In this document: positions 34,309 to 42,290 of the stretch, one piece after another | Numbering within the stretch: the stretch's first letter is position 1 | Layout of the letters: every line of letters begins with the position of its first letter | Source of the DNA: AP-15 sp963812675 | GTDB taxonomy: Bacteria; Pseudomonadota; Alphaproteobacteria; ATCC43930; CGMCC-115725 | DNA length: 64,000 nucleotides | Reading direction: 5' to 3' | Assembly: GCA_963812675.1 (NCBI GenBank) | Contig: CAWEWR010000024.1 | Coordinates: 476,104 to 540,103 of the forward strand | The notes under the pieces: model-generated | Told to the model about the DNA's origin: nothing | The model's database searches: none | What the model saw: the letters and a program-made list of their open reading frames with translations, nothing else | Position numbers and translations under genes: made by a program

Positions 34309-34617
34309 ATGCTGACGACGAAGCGCAAGCCGGCCACGGTCGGCGAGATTCTTGTCGAGGAGTTCACGCAGCCCATGAAGTTGACCCAGGCCGCACTCGC
34401 CGAGGCGATGGGTGTTCAACGCAAGCACGTCAACGAGCTGTGCAACAACCGCAGCAACGTGACGGCGGCGACCGCGCTGATCCTTGCCCGCGGACTCGGC
34501 AACAGCCCCGATTTCTGGCTGAACGTGCAGCGGCGCAGCGATCTGTGGGAGGCGATGACCAGCCCCCGGGAGCGCGCGCGAATCGAACCTGCGAAGCCGC
34601 TGGTCGCTGCCAAGTGA
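34309..34617 (+). CDS. higA: HigA-family antitoxin (XRE helix-turn-helix)
   Basis: 102-residue antitoxin with K-P-A-T-V-G-E-I-L-V-E-E-F near residue 7, the helix-turn-helix L-T-Q-A-A-L-A-E-A-M-G-V-Q-R-K-H-V-N-E-L near residue 25 and G-N-S-P-D-F-W-L-N near residue 64, all typical of HigA. It appears intact although its toxin is frameshifted, so it may survive as a lone regulator. Confidence 0.88.
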   Translation: MLTTKRKPATVGEILVEEFTQPMKLTQAALAEAMGVQRKHVNELCNNRSNVTAATALILARGLGNSPDFWLNVQRRSDLWEAMTSPRERARIEPAKPLVAAK

Positions 34618-34668
34618 TCTCGGCTCGCGCCGGTTGATCGTTGATTTGAGCGAGAGGCCGCTCTCAAG

Positions 34669-34708
34669 CCGCCCGCCGTGCGCCGCGAACGCGGCGCACG
34701 GCGGGCGG
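34669..34708. repeat. Perfect 19-bp inverted repeat with AA centre
   Basis: CCGCCCGCCGTGCGCCGCG, AA, then its exact complement. It lies between higA and a recombinase relic. It could be a strong hairpin (terminator of higA without T-tract) or a recombination or operator site. Confidence 0.7.
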
Positions 34709-34734
34709 TCGAGCATAAAGTAAACTGTCAACGT

Positions 34735-34800
34735 AATCCCGAGATCGCCCGCACCTACAACGTAAGCCACAGCACGATTTCACGGCTCACGGCAGTCTGA
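34735..34800 (+). pseudogene. C-terminal helix-turn-helix relic of a serine recombinase
   Basis: The frame reads N-P-E-I-A-R-T-Y-N-V-S-H-S-T-I-S-R-L-T and stops at 34798-34800. This is the C-terminal DNA-binding helix-turn-helix of Tn3-type resolvases/invertases. No catalytic domain is present upstream. It marks a lost mobile element next to the DUF2806 gene. Confidence 0.7.
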
Positions 34801-35522
34801 CATATTGCACCTATGCGGCTTTGACAGCCGCCCTCGAACGCCCGCCCCCTTTCGGAACCCTTTGACGCGTACCGGCGCACGAGACAACAATGCCAGCATG
34901 ACCGAAAACGCAACAGGTGGAGGAGGAGCACTGATCAACCTTGGCAACCTCGGCGATCTCTCAAAACCTGCCACTGTCCTGATCGAAAAAGTCTCTGATG
35001 CTGTGGGAGGCATCGCCAAACCTTGGCAGATAGTACGCACAGCTAGAGCAGAGGTCGCAGCAGAGACTATACGTGCTCAAGGTCGCACCCAAATTTCTGA
35101 AATCGAGGAGCGAGCGTTGACACGCATGGTGCGTGAAGAAGGAAAAAAGCAGGAGAACATTGAGAATATTACAGCCAAAGCGATACCCAACCTTTCATTC
35201 GACGCCAAGCCTGAAAACGTCGAGAATGATTGGCTTTCTCATTTCTTTGATCGATGTCGCCTTATATCCGATGAGCAGATGCAGTCTCTATGGGCCAACA
35301 TTTTGGGAGGGCAAGCAAACAAACCGGGTTCGTTTTCTAAGAGAACCATCGATCTTGTCGCCACGTTCGATAAAAGTGACGCTGAAATGTTCAGCAAATT
35401 TTGCACATACGTATGGATGATAGGTGGGGCCATCCCTGTCATCGAAGATTTAGACAAAGAGGTATTTAAGAAGGCGGGAGTTACGTTCGCTATGCTAACC
35501 CATCTAGACAATATAGGGCTAA

Positions 35523-35556
35523 TTACGTTCCATGCTTGTCCGGTTGACACCCAAGA
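35523..35556. repeat. Left target duplication and terminal repeat of IS copy 2
   Basis: TTACGTTC at 35523-35530 is the target duplication; 35531-35556 is the terminal repeat beginning CATGCTTGTCCGG. Confidence 0.9.
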
Positions 35557-36698
35557 GCACCAGATTTGGTGGCGGTTTGTCGGTACCCTAGCTCAGTGGA
35601 TGCTCGCCGGGTTTTCGCCGCGGCATTTTGGATGTTGCCATGAACCGGTGTACAGCCCGTCATACGTCGGGGCCACCGCCTGCCCGCCGATCCCGAGCAA
35701 TGACCGGAACGCATTGAACGGGTAAAAACGGCGATTGAACCGGAACGTGAACTCGTTGAGGTAGGCTTGAAGGTGCTGCGGACTGACGCCGTGGTGGCAA
35801 CCTCGCAGCCAGCTTTTCAGATTACTGAAGATCAAATGGGAGATCGGCAGAAAGTCCTCGGCCACGCTGGGATCACCTTGCGCTGCGACCGGCAGATGCC
35901 GATAGCCGCGATCACGCAACGTCGCATAGCCGCCCCAGGCGTCGGTCACCACCACGGCTCCTGGCTCGACCGCCGCCTCGACAAAGCCGCACAGCGATCT
36001 TGCCGACCGATCCAGCACAACTTCCATCCGAATACGGCCGGCATATCGGCCATTGCGGCGCGGCACGCCTTTGACGTTCTCGGGCTTGCGCTGGCGGACT
36101 TCGACAGCCGCGATAACGAGGCTTTGATCATGGACCCCGCGGCCCTCGCCGCGCGTCCTGCCGCCGACCCATGACTCGTCGATCTCGACATGATCCCGCG
36201 GCTGGCCACCGATGCGGTCGCGATCGGGTCGGACCATGCCAGCGCGGAGTTTGTGGAGGATCTGGAACGCCGTCTCGTAGCGGTTCAAGCCAAGCTGACG
36301 TTGGAATTGGACGGCCGAGATGCCTGGCGTATGGCTCGAAACCAGGTAGGCGGCCCAGAACCAGATCGACAGCGGCGTGCGGGTCCGCTCCATGACCGTG
36401 CCGGCCGTCAGCGCATTATCCCGCTGACATTTGCGGCACCGCAGAACCTGCGGCCGGTTGGCGAAGCGGTAGGGTTCGCTGGCTTCGCCGCACCATCCGC
36501 AGACGAACCCGTCGCGCCAGCGGATGGCTTCAAGGTAAGCAGCGCAAGCCGTATCGTCAGGAAACAGGCGTTGGAACTCGGGCAGTGAACCCGGAAAGGG
36601 CAGATCCGCGCGGAGCAAGACAACGGCGGGCATGGCGGCATCTCGTTTCCGCCGCTAAACTACCAACTGTAGTCTTGGGTGTCAACCGGATAAGCACG
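35531..36698 (-). mobile_element. IS1595-family insertion sequence, copy 2 (1168 bp)
   Basis: Same length and apparently the same sequence as the element at 4138-5305, but inverted. Flanked by an exact 8-bp duplication TTACGTTC (35523-35530 and 36699-36706). It carries one transposase gene. Because each copy has its own matching duplication, both arose by transposition rather than by segmental duplication. Confidence 0.93.
35593..36633 (-). CDS. IS1595-family (ISXO2-like) transposase
   Basis: 346 residues, identical to the protein of the first copy, with the zinc ribbon (C-G-W-C, C-R-K-C) and the D-D-E catalytic core described there. The frame is intact. The identity of two copies suggests transposition recent on an evolutionary scale. 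Confidence 0.93.
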   Translation of the reverse strand: MPAVVLLRADLPFPGSLPEFQRLFPDDTACAAYLEAIRWRDGFVCGWCGEASEPYRFANRPQVLRCRKCQRDNALTAGTVMERTRTPLSIWFWAAYLVSSHTPGISAVQFQRQLGLNRYETAFQILHKLRAGMVRPDRDRIGGQPRDHVEIDESWVGGRTRGEGRGVHDQSLVIAAVEVRQRKPENVKGVPRRNGRYAGRIRMEVVLDRSARSLCGFVEAAVEPGAVVVTDAWGGYATLRDRGYRHLPVAAQGDPSVAEDFLPISHLIFSNLKSWLRGCHHGVSPQHLQAYLNEFTFRFNRRFYPFNAFRSLLGIGGQAVAPTYDGLYTGSWQHPKCRGENPASIH

Positions 36699-36706
36699 TT
36701 ACGTTC
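36673..36706. repeat. Right terminal repeat and target duplication of IS copy 2
   Basis: 36673-36698 is the terminal repeat ending ...CCGGATAAGCACG; TTACGTTC at 36699-36706 matches 35523-35530. Confidence 0.9.
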
Positions 36707-37098
36707 AATAATATTGCGGGGTTTTTTCTCCAAAACATCCCGAAAATGTTTAACGTATACTACTATAGTAAGTTTATAAATATTGAATTTCCGCAAGAAA
36801 ATGATAACACACTCCAAGTGGGGAAAGCATTATTGACTCGTGCAGGGCAGGAGTTAGCAGCCATATCTGGCTCCGTTAGTTCTGAGGAATACTTTATGGA
36901 CACCCTAGAGAGCTGGATACAGAGAGGTTACTTCCTAACGTCACCCGTGAGGCGGTGATTGCCGACCGCGTAGCGAGGCCCTAAGCGCCGTGCGCCCCTG
37001 CCGGATCATTTCCACCCCTGTTCGACGCGCGCCAGAACTGACGGATGACCCGGCGGCGATTTTCCAGAAATCGCCGTTATCCGTCTTTTGACTGTAGA

Positions 37099-37425
37099 TC
37101 ACCGATAGAAGCGTCACCGGCCTCACCGATAGAGATGTCACGCTCCTCGGTTGCCTGAGGCTTGTCGAGGTGGCGTGGGATGACGGTGATCACGATGAGC
37201 CGCAACGAGCTGACCCGCCTACGGGTGTTGACCGATGTCGCTGACGGACGGCTATCTGTCGCAGACGCCACGGGGCTGATTGGCGTCGGCCGAAGACAGA
37301 TCTACCGACTGCTGCGAGCCTTCCGGGCTGATGGGTGCGGACGGTGTGATTTCACGCAAGCGCGGCGGGTCGAGCAACCGCGCTCTGGGTTCGGTGTTCC
37401 GGGAAACCGTGCTGGCTATTGGAGG
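37099..37425 (+). pseudogene. 5' relic of an ISNCY-type transposase with its left end
   Basis: From an ATG at 37180 the frame reads M-T-V-I-T-M-S-R-N-E-L-T-R-L, then G-R-L-S-V-A-D-A-T-G-L-I-G-V-G-R-R-Q-I-Y-R-L. Near 37335 the match moves to another frame (A-D-G-V-I-S-R-K-R-G-G-S-S-N-R-A-L-G, then F-R-E-T-V-L-A-I) and ends. Full transposases are over 400 residues. Upstream, TCACCGATAGAAGCGTCAC (37099) and TCACCGATAGAGATGTCAC (37123) form a direct repeat that fits the terminal region of such elements. The rest of 36959-37098 shows nothing. Confidence 0.7.
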
Positions 37426-37446
37426 CACTGCCCGTCGTTCCCCGCG

Positions 37447-37770
37447 CTAGGCGTCACCCGGCGGCTTTTCGAGCATTGCGATCCCGCGCCCGCGGACCTG
37501 CTTGGCGACCGTGTCGGCGAGCAGGCGCATCATCCAGGGCAGGTGGACCTCGATGCGAACCGTATCGTCCAGCACCTCGATCGCGCCGGTGATCGTTTGC
37601 CACATTGCCGACACGTTGAAATTGAGGCGATCCTCGTCCCAGCTATAGTCGAGCGTACTGATCAGGCCGGCGAGTTCGGGGCGCAGGCGGCTGATCCCGC
37701 TGTCGAGCCGGCGCTTTGCCTCTTGGCGGCCGAGCCTGTGTGGGATCGATACGACGAGAGGCTGCGACAT
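37447..37770 (-). CDS. Polyhydroxyalkanoic acid system family protein
   Basis: 107-residue protein with V-S-I-P-H-R-L-G-R-Q-E-A-K-R-R near residue 6, W-D-E-D-R-L-N-F near residue 44 and V-R-I-E-V-H-L-P-W near residue 71, the pattern of the small PHA-granule-region protein family. Function not established; sometimes found near polyhydroxyalkanoate genes, but none are seen here. Confidence 0.85.
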   Translation of the reverse strand: MSQPLVVSIPHRLGRQEAKRRLDSGISRLRPELAGLISTLDYSWDEDRLNFNVSAMWQTITGAIEVLDDTVRIEVHLPWMMRLLADTVAKQVRGRGIAMLEKPPGDA

Positions 37771-37893
37771 CGGGGGCTCCTCCGAGCTAGGTGGCGACGC
37801 ATTAAGGCAAACACCAGAATTACCGCTCTGCCGCCTTGTTAGGGCCGGAATCGCCCTTAACCTGCCGGTCTTTGCATACGGAGGAGCGGGGTG

Positions 37894-38739
37894 ATGTTGA
37901 GCCGCAGGGAATTGGGTGGGGGTCTTGCCGCCGCCGCGGTATTTCGCCGGCGCGGTTCCGAGCGTCCGGCGACACCGCCGGAGCCGGCAAAGGAACCTAA
38001 TCTCGCTCGCATCCTGCGCACCCGGAGATTGCGCGTCGGCGGATCTCTGAGCGAGGAACCCTATTCTTATAAGAACGCTGCTACCGGCCAATGGAACGGC
38101 TTTTTGGTTACGATGGCGGGCGATCTGGCGGCGGCGCTCGGGGTCGGTCTCGCCATCGTCGAGACGAACTGGGCCGACACCGTCGCCGACCTGCACACCG
38201 GTCAGATCGACCTCGCCTACGGGCTCAGCCCGACGCCGCAACGCGCGATGTTTGCGGATTTTTGCACTCCGCTGTTCCACGACACCTATGCGATCCTCGT
38301 CCGGAAGGGGTTTGCGCCAAAGACCTGGGCCGAGATCAACGTCCCGGAATCACTGGTTGCCGTCGATACCGGCTCGGCACGAGAAGAGGCCGTCCGACGC
38401 TTTGCCGGGAATGCGGCGATCACCGGGTTCAAGACCCGCGACGAAGCATTGCTCGCAGTTCAATCGGGCCGTGCCGATTGCTTTGTCGCGACTGTTCTTT
38501 TTGCTCTTGCGGCACTGAAGAAGAACCCGCAGATCGGCGATCTCGTCGTGCCGACCCCCCAGCTGCGTACTGCTGTCTGCCCTGCATTGCCTTATGACGA
38601 TGATCGGCGCTTCCGCGGCGTCGTCGACGCTTGGAACGAAGACAACCGCGGAATCGGTCAGGTCCGGACTTGGATCATGGCGGGGCTTGCCCAGCTCGGA
38701 ATCGAGCCCAGCGACCTGCCGTCCGACGTCTCATTCTGA
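37894..38739 (+). CDS. Amino-acid-type ABC transporter substrate-binding protein
   Basis: 281 residues from the ATG at 37894 (a GTG one codon before is possible), with GGAGGAGCGGG upstream. The N-terminus L-S-R-R-E-L-G-G-G-L-A-A-A-A resembles a twin-arginine export signal. The family-3 binding domain follows: L-R-V-G-G-S-L-S-E-E-P-Y-S-Y, then W-N-G-F-L-V-T-M-A-G-D-L-A near residue 68 and D-L-A-Y-G-L-S-P-T-P-Q-R near residue 107. No permease or ATPase genes are adjacent, so the ligand and the system are unknown. Confidence 0.85.
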   Translation: MLSRRELGGGLAAAAVFRRRGSERPATPPEPAKEPNLARILRTRRLRVGGSLSEEPYSYKNAATGQWNGFLVTMAGDLAAALGVGLAIVETNWADTVADLHTGQIDLAYGLSPTPQRAMFADFCTPLFHDTYAILVRKGFAPKTWAEINVPESLVAVDTGSAREEAVRRFAGNAAITGFKTRDEALLAVQSGRADCFVATVLFALAALKKNPQIGDLVVPTPQLRTAVCPALPYDDDRRFRGVVDAWNEDNRGIGQVRTWIMAGLAQLGIEPSDLPSDVSF

Positions 38740-38745
38740 TCTCAC

Positions 38746-39600
38746 TCAAGCCGATTGTTCGAGCCGTTCGCGCAGCCGGGTGAGCCGGTAGCCGAGCGCG
38801 AGATAGGCGCCCCATGACGATCGCTCCGCGGAAAAATCGGCAGGATTGCAGTCAAATCGCTCGCGCAAATACGCGACCACGGACGTATCGACCGGAATGC
38901 GGCTGAAATCGTGCAGCAGCACGCGGCAATGAGCCGCCGCATAAGGGCCGATACCGTAGAGGCGGAGCAGGTAATCGTGGTCGAGCCGCTCGGGCGAGCC
39001 TTCGCCGGACGGGGTGACCACGCCGTCATCGATCATTTGCCGAGTCGCCATCGTCAGCGTGCGTGCGCGGAACCCGAGCTTCCCTTGCACGCGGAGCCGG
39101 TCCTCGCCGTAATCAAGCAGTGCGACGGGTCCGGGAAAGCTGCCGCCGCCCGGCTCGGCGATGAGCGCCGCCACCATTCGGCAAGTCGCCGACCAGCTCG
39201 TATTGATCGTCAGCACGGTCTTGACGAAATCTTCATAAAAAAACGAGCCGCGCAGCATTCGACCGCCGCCGCGTTCGATCAATTTCGCTACGTCGGGCAA
39301 CGCCGCAATCGCCGGCTCCGGCTCCCAATCGGCGGATAGCCAGCGCCGCACCCGCGCCAGAACCTCGGATTTTTCAGCGGCGCCAAAACCTTCCCAGCTG
39401 ATGGCAACGGCGTCGGCGTCATGCTGAGTGACCTCTATCGTGCCGAGACGATCACCAATCCTCTCCACGCGGGCGAGCCGGCCGCGTTCCGGGTCCCATT
39501 GCCACGGCTCAAGGTAAACCCAACCATGGCTGGCGACCGTCAGAGCGAGATCGATCGGCCAGCGAAATTTCAGAATTGCCTTGGGCTTGGGGCGGATCAG
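38746..39600 (-). CDS. HhH-GPD-type DNA glycosylase, probable CTG start
   Basis: Base-excision glycosylase fold with the helix-hairpin-helix Y-G-I-G-P-Y-A-A-A-H and catalytic Asp in I-P-V-D-T-S-V-V-A-Y-L. The first standard start codon is a GTG at 39468, yet 43 more in-frame codons upstream read as a normal domain (I-L-K-F-R-W-P-I-D-L-A-L-T-V-A-S-H-G-W, then W-Q-W-D-P-E-R-G-R-L). No ATG, GTG or TTG lies in that stretch, but a CTG at 39600 overlaps the metY stop as CTGA, the layout of a coupled start. 284 residues from there. Confidence 0.72.
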   Translation of the reverse strand: MIRPKPKAILKFRWPIDLALTVASHGWVYLEPWQWDPERGRLARVERIGDRLGTIEVTQHDADAVAISWEGFGAAEKSEVLARVRRWLSADWEPEPAIAALPDVAKLIERGGGRMLRGSFFYEDFVKTVLTINTSWSATCRMVAALIAEPGGGSFPGPVALLDYGEDRLRVQGKLGFRARTLTMATRQMIDDGVVTPSGEGSPERLDHDYLLRLYGIGPYAAAHCRVLLHDFSRIPVDTSVVAYLRERFDCNPADFSAERSSWGAYLALGYRLTRLRERLEQSA

Positions 39601-40892
39601 GCAGCCTCCAGCGCCTGCGACAGATCGGCGAGAATATCCTCCTCGTGCTCGATCCCGATCGACAGCCGGACATAATTTTCGTCGACTCCGGTCTGCAGCT
39701 GCTCTTCCGGAGACAATTGTGAGTGGGTCGTCGTCGCCGGATGGATAGCCAGGCTGCGCGCGTCGCCGATATTGGCGACGTGGTAGAACATCTGCAGCGC
39801 GTCGATGAAACGCCGGCCGGCATCGAGGCCGCCCCTCAGTTCGAAGCCGACAAGGCCGCCATAGCCGCCTTTCAGATAGGTATCGGCCCGGCGCTTCATC
39901 TCACCGGTCATCTGGTTGGGGTAGATGACCCGCGTGACTTTGGGATGCTCGGACAGGAATTTCGTAACGGCTGCCGCATTGGCGCAATGGGCGCGCATGC
40001 GCAGCGGCAACGTCTCGAGCCCCTGGATGAACAGGAAGGCGTTGAACGGGCTCATCGGCGCGCCAAGGTCGCGCAACAAGGTCACCCGCATCTTGAGAAT
40101 ATAGGCGATCGGGCCCAAGGGCTTCACCGCCTGCGTCCACACCGCGCCGTGATAGCTCGGGTCCGGCTGATTTAACAGCGGGAAGCGGTCGGCGTGCTTT
40201 TCCCAATCGAAATTCCCGCCGTCGACAACAAGGCCGCCGATCGAATTGCCGTGCCCACCGATATATTTAGTCGTGGAATACACCACGATGGCGGCGCCGT
40301 GTTCGAGCGGCCGGCACAATACCGGAGCGGCGGTGTTGTCGACAATAAGCGGCACGCCGAGTTCACGGCCGATCTTGGCCACTTCGGCGATCGGGAACAC
40401 TTCAAGCTTCGGGTTGGGCAGGGTCTCGGCGTAGTAGCAGCGCGTCCGGTCATCGGTGGCGCGCCGGAAATTCTCGGGATCGGCGGGATCGACAAAGCGA
40501 ACCTCCATCCCCATCGTCTTCATCATCGTGTTGAGGAAGAGGTTCCATGTGCCGCCGTAAAGGTCGGTAGAGCTGACAAAATTGTCCCCGGCCTGGGAGA
40601 CGTTCTGGACCGCGAAGAGCGAGGCGGCCTGGCCCGAGGCGAGTGCCAGCGCGGCGACGCCGCCGTCGAGTGCGGCGACGCGTTCCTCGAGGACTGCGGT
40701 CGTCGGGTTCATGATGCGGGTGTAGATGTTTCCCAGCTCGGCCAGACCGAACAGGTTGGCGGCATGCTGGCTGTCGCGGAACTGGTAGCTCGTCGTCTGA
40801 TAGATCGGGACCGCTACGGCGTTGGTCGCCGGGTCGCTCCGGTATCCCGCATGGAGCACCAGTGTTTCCGGATGCTGGCTCGTGGTCGGCAT
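39597..40892 (-). CDS. metY: O-acetylhomoserine sulfhydrylase (PLP enzyme)
   Basis: 431-residue Cys/Met metabolism PLP enzyme that makes homocysteine from O-acetylhomoserine and sulfide. The PLP lysine is in V-Y-S-T-T-K-Y-I-G-G-H-G near residue 208. Y-T-R-I-M-N-P-T near residue 57 and A-L-A-S-G-Q-A-A-S near residue 83 are typical, and the length matches MetY rather than the shorter MetB/MetZ. It is followed by the glycosylase, with a 2-base overlap of stop and CTG. Confidence 0.9.
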   Translation of the reverse strand: MPTTSQHPETLVLHAGYRSDPATNAVAVPIYQTTSYQFRDSQHAANLFGLAELGNIYTRIMNPTTAVLEERVAALDGGVAALALASGQAASLFAVQNVSQAGDNFVSSTDLYGGTWNLFLNTMMKTMGMEVRFVDPADPENFRRATDDRTRCYYAETLPNPKLEVFPIAEVAKIGRELGVPLIVDNTAAPVLCRPLEHGAAIVVYSTTKYIGGHGNSIGGLVVDGGNFDWEKHADRFPLLNQPDPSYHGAVWTQAVKPLGPIAYILKMRVTLLRDLGAPMSPFNAFLFIQGLETLPLRMRAHCANAAAVTKFLSEHPKVTRVIYPNQMTGEMKRRADTYLKGGYGGLVGFELRGGLDAGRRFIDALQMFYHVANIGDARSLAIHPATTTHSQLSPEEQLQTGVDENYVRLSIGIEHEEDILADLSQALEAA

Positions 40893-41031
40893 TCAAATCT
40901 CCGTGGAAAGGCGCCGGTTCGGCACTTTGCCATGCCCGCGGCGGCAGGAACAGCCGGCATTCGTTCGCTGTGGACACCGACCCGCGAAAATCGTGTTTAT
41001 CCGGTGTGTGTTGCAGTACCGGAAACGTCCT

Positions 41032-41661
41032 GTGAACGAAGAAGACGCCAGCGTCGGCGTCCAGATCCCGTCCCAGCAGACAATCGGCGCGCTGCGCGAC
41101 GCCGCCGCTCGGTGCACGGCCTGCAATTTGCACAAGAACGCCACACAGACCGTGTTCGGTGAAGGACCGCAGAGCGCGCGGGTCATGCTGGTCGGCGAGC
41201 AGCCGGGCGATGCCGAAGACCTCGCCGGCCATCCCTTCGTCGGACCGGCTGGAAGGCTTTTGGACCGCTGCCTGGTTGCGGCAGGGATCGATCGGAAGCA
41301 GACCTACGTCACCAATATCGTCAAACACTTCAAATGGGTGCCGCGCGGGCCGCGGCGCATTCACAGCAAACCGGGCGCGGTCGAGATCGAGGCCTGCTTC
41401 CCGTGGCTCGAGGCCGAGATCAGCATCGTGAAGCCGCGAATCGTCGTGGCACTCGGAGCGACTGCAGCGCAGGCACTCTTCGGAAAGGCTTTTCGCGTGA
41501 CCCGAGGGCGCGGCAGGCTAGTGCCCTTTGCGCTGGCGCCCTGTGCGCTCGCGACAGTGCATCCCTCGGCATTGCTGCGCGCCCCGGACGAGGAGACGCG
41601 CCGCCGGGAGATCGAGCGATTTATCGAAGATTTGCGCCGGGTCGCGGCGATTTTGAAATGA
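41032..41661 (+). CDS. udgX: UdgX-type uracil-DNA glycosylase/cross-linking protein
   Basis: 209 residues from a GTG. An iron-sulfur-type C-T-A-C near residue 24, the catalytic G-E-Q-P-G-D-A-E-D near residue 52, and the loop R-G-P-R-R-I-H-S-K-P near residue 104 identify UdgX, whose loop His becomes covalently attached to the uracil site in DNA. The C-terminal motif is V-H-P-S-A-L-L-R near residue 182. The start was chosen to match the family's length of about 210; a longer open frame exists upstream. Confidence 0.85.
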   Translation: MNEEDASVGVQIPSQQTIGALRDAAARCTACNLHKNATQTVFGEGPQSARVMLVGEQPGDAEDLAGHPFVGPAGRLLDRCLVAAGIDRKQTYVTNIVKHFKWVPRGPRRIHSKPGAVEIEACFPWLEAEISIVKPRIVVALGATAAQALFGKAFRVTRGRGRLVPFALAPCALATVHPSALLRAPDEETRRREIERFIEDLRRVAAILK

Positions 41662-41715
41662 GCCGCGCCACCTTTGCGGGAGAGACAACCAGCGCGCCGC
41701 GTGCCCACCACAAGA

Positions 41716-41888
41716 CCCTCACCCGCCTCGCTGCGCTCGGCACCCTCTCCCGCAGTGCGGGAGAGGGGCTACGACGCATTCACCACAAAGCTCCTCTCCC
41801 GCACCGCGGGAGAGGGGGGACCAAGCTCGAAGGGCTTGGTGGGTGAGGGTAGCGCCGCCTTCCAGTAAGTTGCGATCATTTTCACGGG
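41716..41888. repeat. Dispersed palindromic repeat, copy A
   Basis: Starts ACCCTCACCCGCCTCGCTGC and contains two CTCTCCCGC/GCGGGAGAG hairpins, ending GGTGGGTGAGGG...TTCCAG. A related copy of the same layout lies at 63053-63265. It fills most of the gap between udgX and the small membrane protein gene. Confidence 0.8.
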
Positions 41889-41895
41889 AGGGACG

Positions 41896-42132
41896 GTGAA
41901 ATCGACGTTCAGTTGGGTCGCGGCGGCGGTCGCTTGCGCCGTTGTTCTCGTGCTCGGCTTCTTGATTGCTGCCCTGTGGACCGGCCTCGGCAATTCCGAG
42001 ATCAGCGGCGCCGGCTGGCTCGCAATGGGATTGGGGGTCGTCGTTACCCTTGCCTTGGGTATCGGGCTGATGGCGCTGGTCTTTATCAGCAACCGGCGCG
42101 GCTATGACGAGATCGGGCGCAGAGACGGCTGA
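41896..42132 (+). CDS. Small two-helix membrane protein
   Basis: 78-residue protein from a GTG with GGGAGGGAC upstream. Two hydrophobic segments (about residues 7-28 and 42-65) are joined by a short loop and followed by a charged tail N-R-R-G-Y-D-E-I-G-R-R-D-G. No family recognised. The good ribosome site and clean hydrophobic pattern make it likely real. Confidence 0.6.
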   Translation: MKSTFSWVAAAVACAVVLVLGFLIAALWTGLGNSEISGAGWLAMGLGVVVTLALGIGLMALVFISNRRGYDEIGRRDG

Positions 42133-42290
42133 GGGTCCATTCCGCTGAAACAAAATTAACCTTATTTGCGGCAGTTACTCCACCGTAGGTTAATTCGGGG
42201 CCCTTCGATGCCTGCATTTGTCGAATCTCGCTTGCGCTTCGGGCGAACCCGTTGCAACCTGATGTGGCGCGGTGCAGAGGGGAACGTGCG

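Larger units (their letters stand above)
34898..36958 (+). pseudogene. DUF2806 gene split by an IS1595-family element
   Basis: The left part (34898-35530, 211 codons) runs from M-T-E-N-A-T through D-W-L-S-H-F-F-D-R-C-R and Q-S-L-W-A-N-I-L-G-G to L-D-N-I-G-L-I-T-F. The right part (36707-36958) continues N-N-I-A-G-F-F, K-F-I-N-I-E-F-P and L-L-T-R-A-G-Q-E-L to a TGA. Removing the element and one 8-bp target copy joins them in frame, 294 residues, the DUF2806 pattern. Base composition is clearly more AT-rich than the surroundings, suggesting transfer. The family's function is unknown. Confidence 0.85.

Noticed and set aside
32256..34376. A 706-codon open frame on the minus strand across nth and mgtC
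   Set aside because: It is antisense to well-supported genes, has Arg/Asp/Gly-rich composition typical of GC-rich shadow frames and shows no family features.
34690..34740. Minus-strand promoter at TTGACAGTTTACTTTATGCT
   Set aside because: The -35-like and -10-like boxes are only about 8 bases apart, too close, and no minus-strand gene follows.
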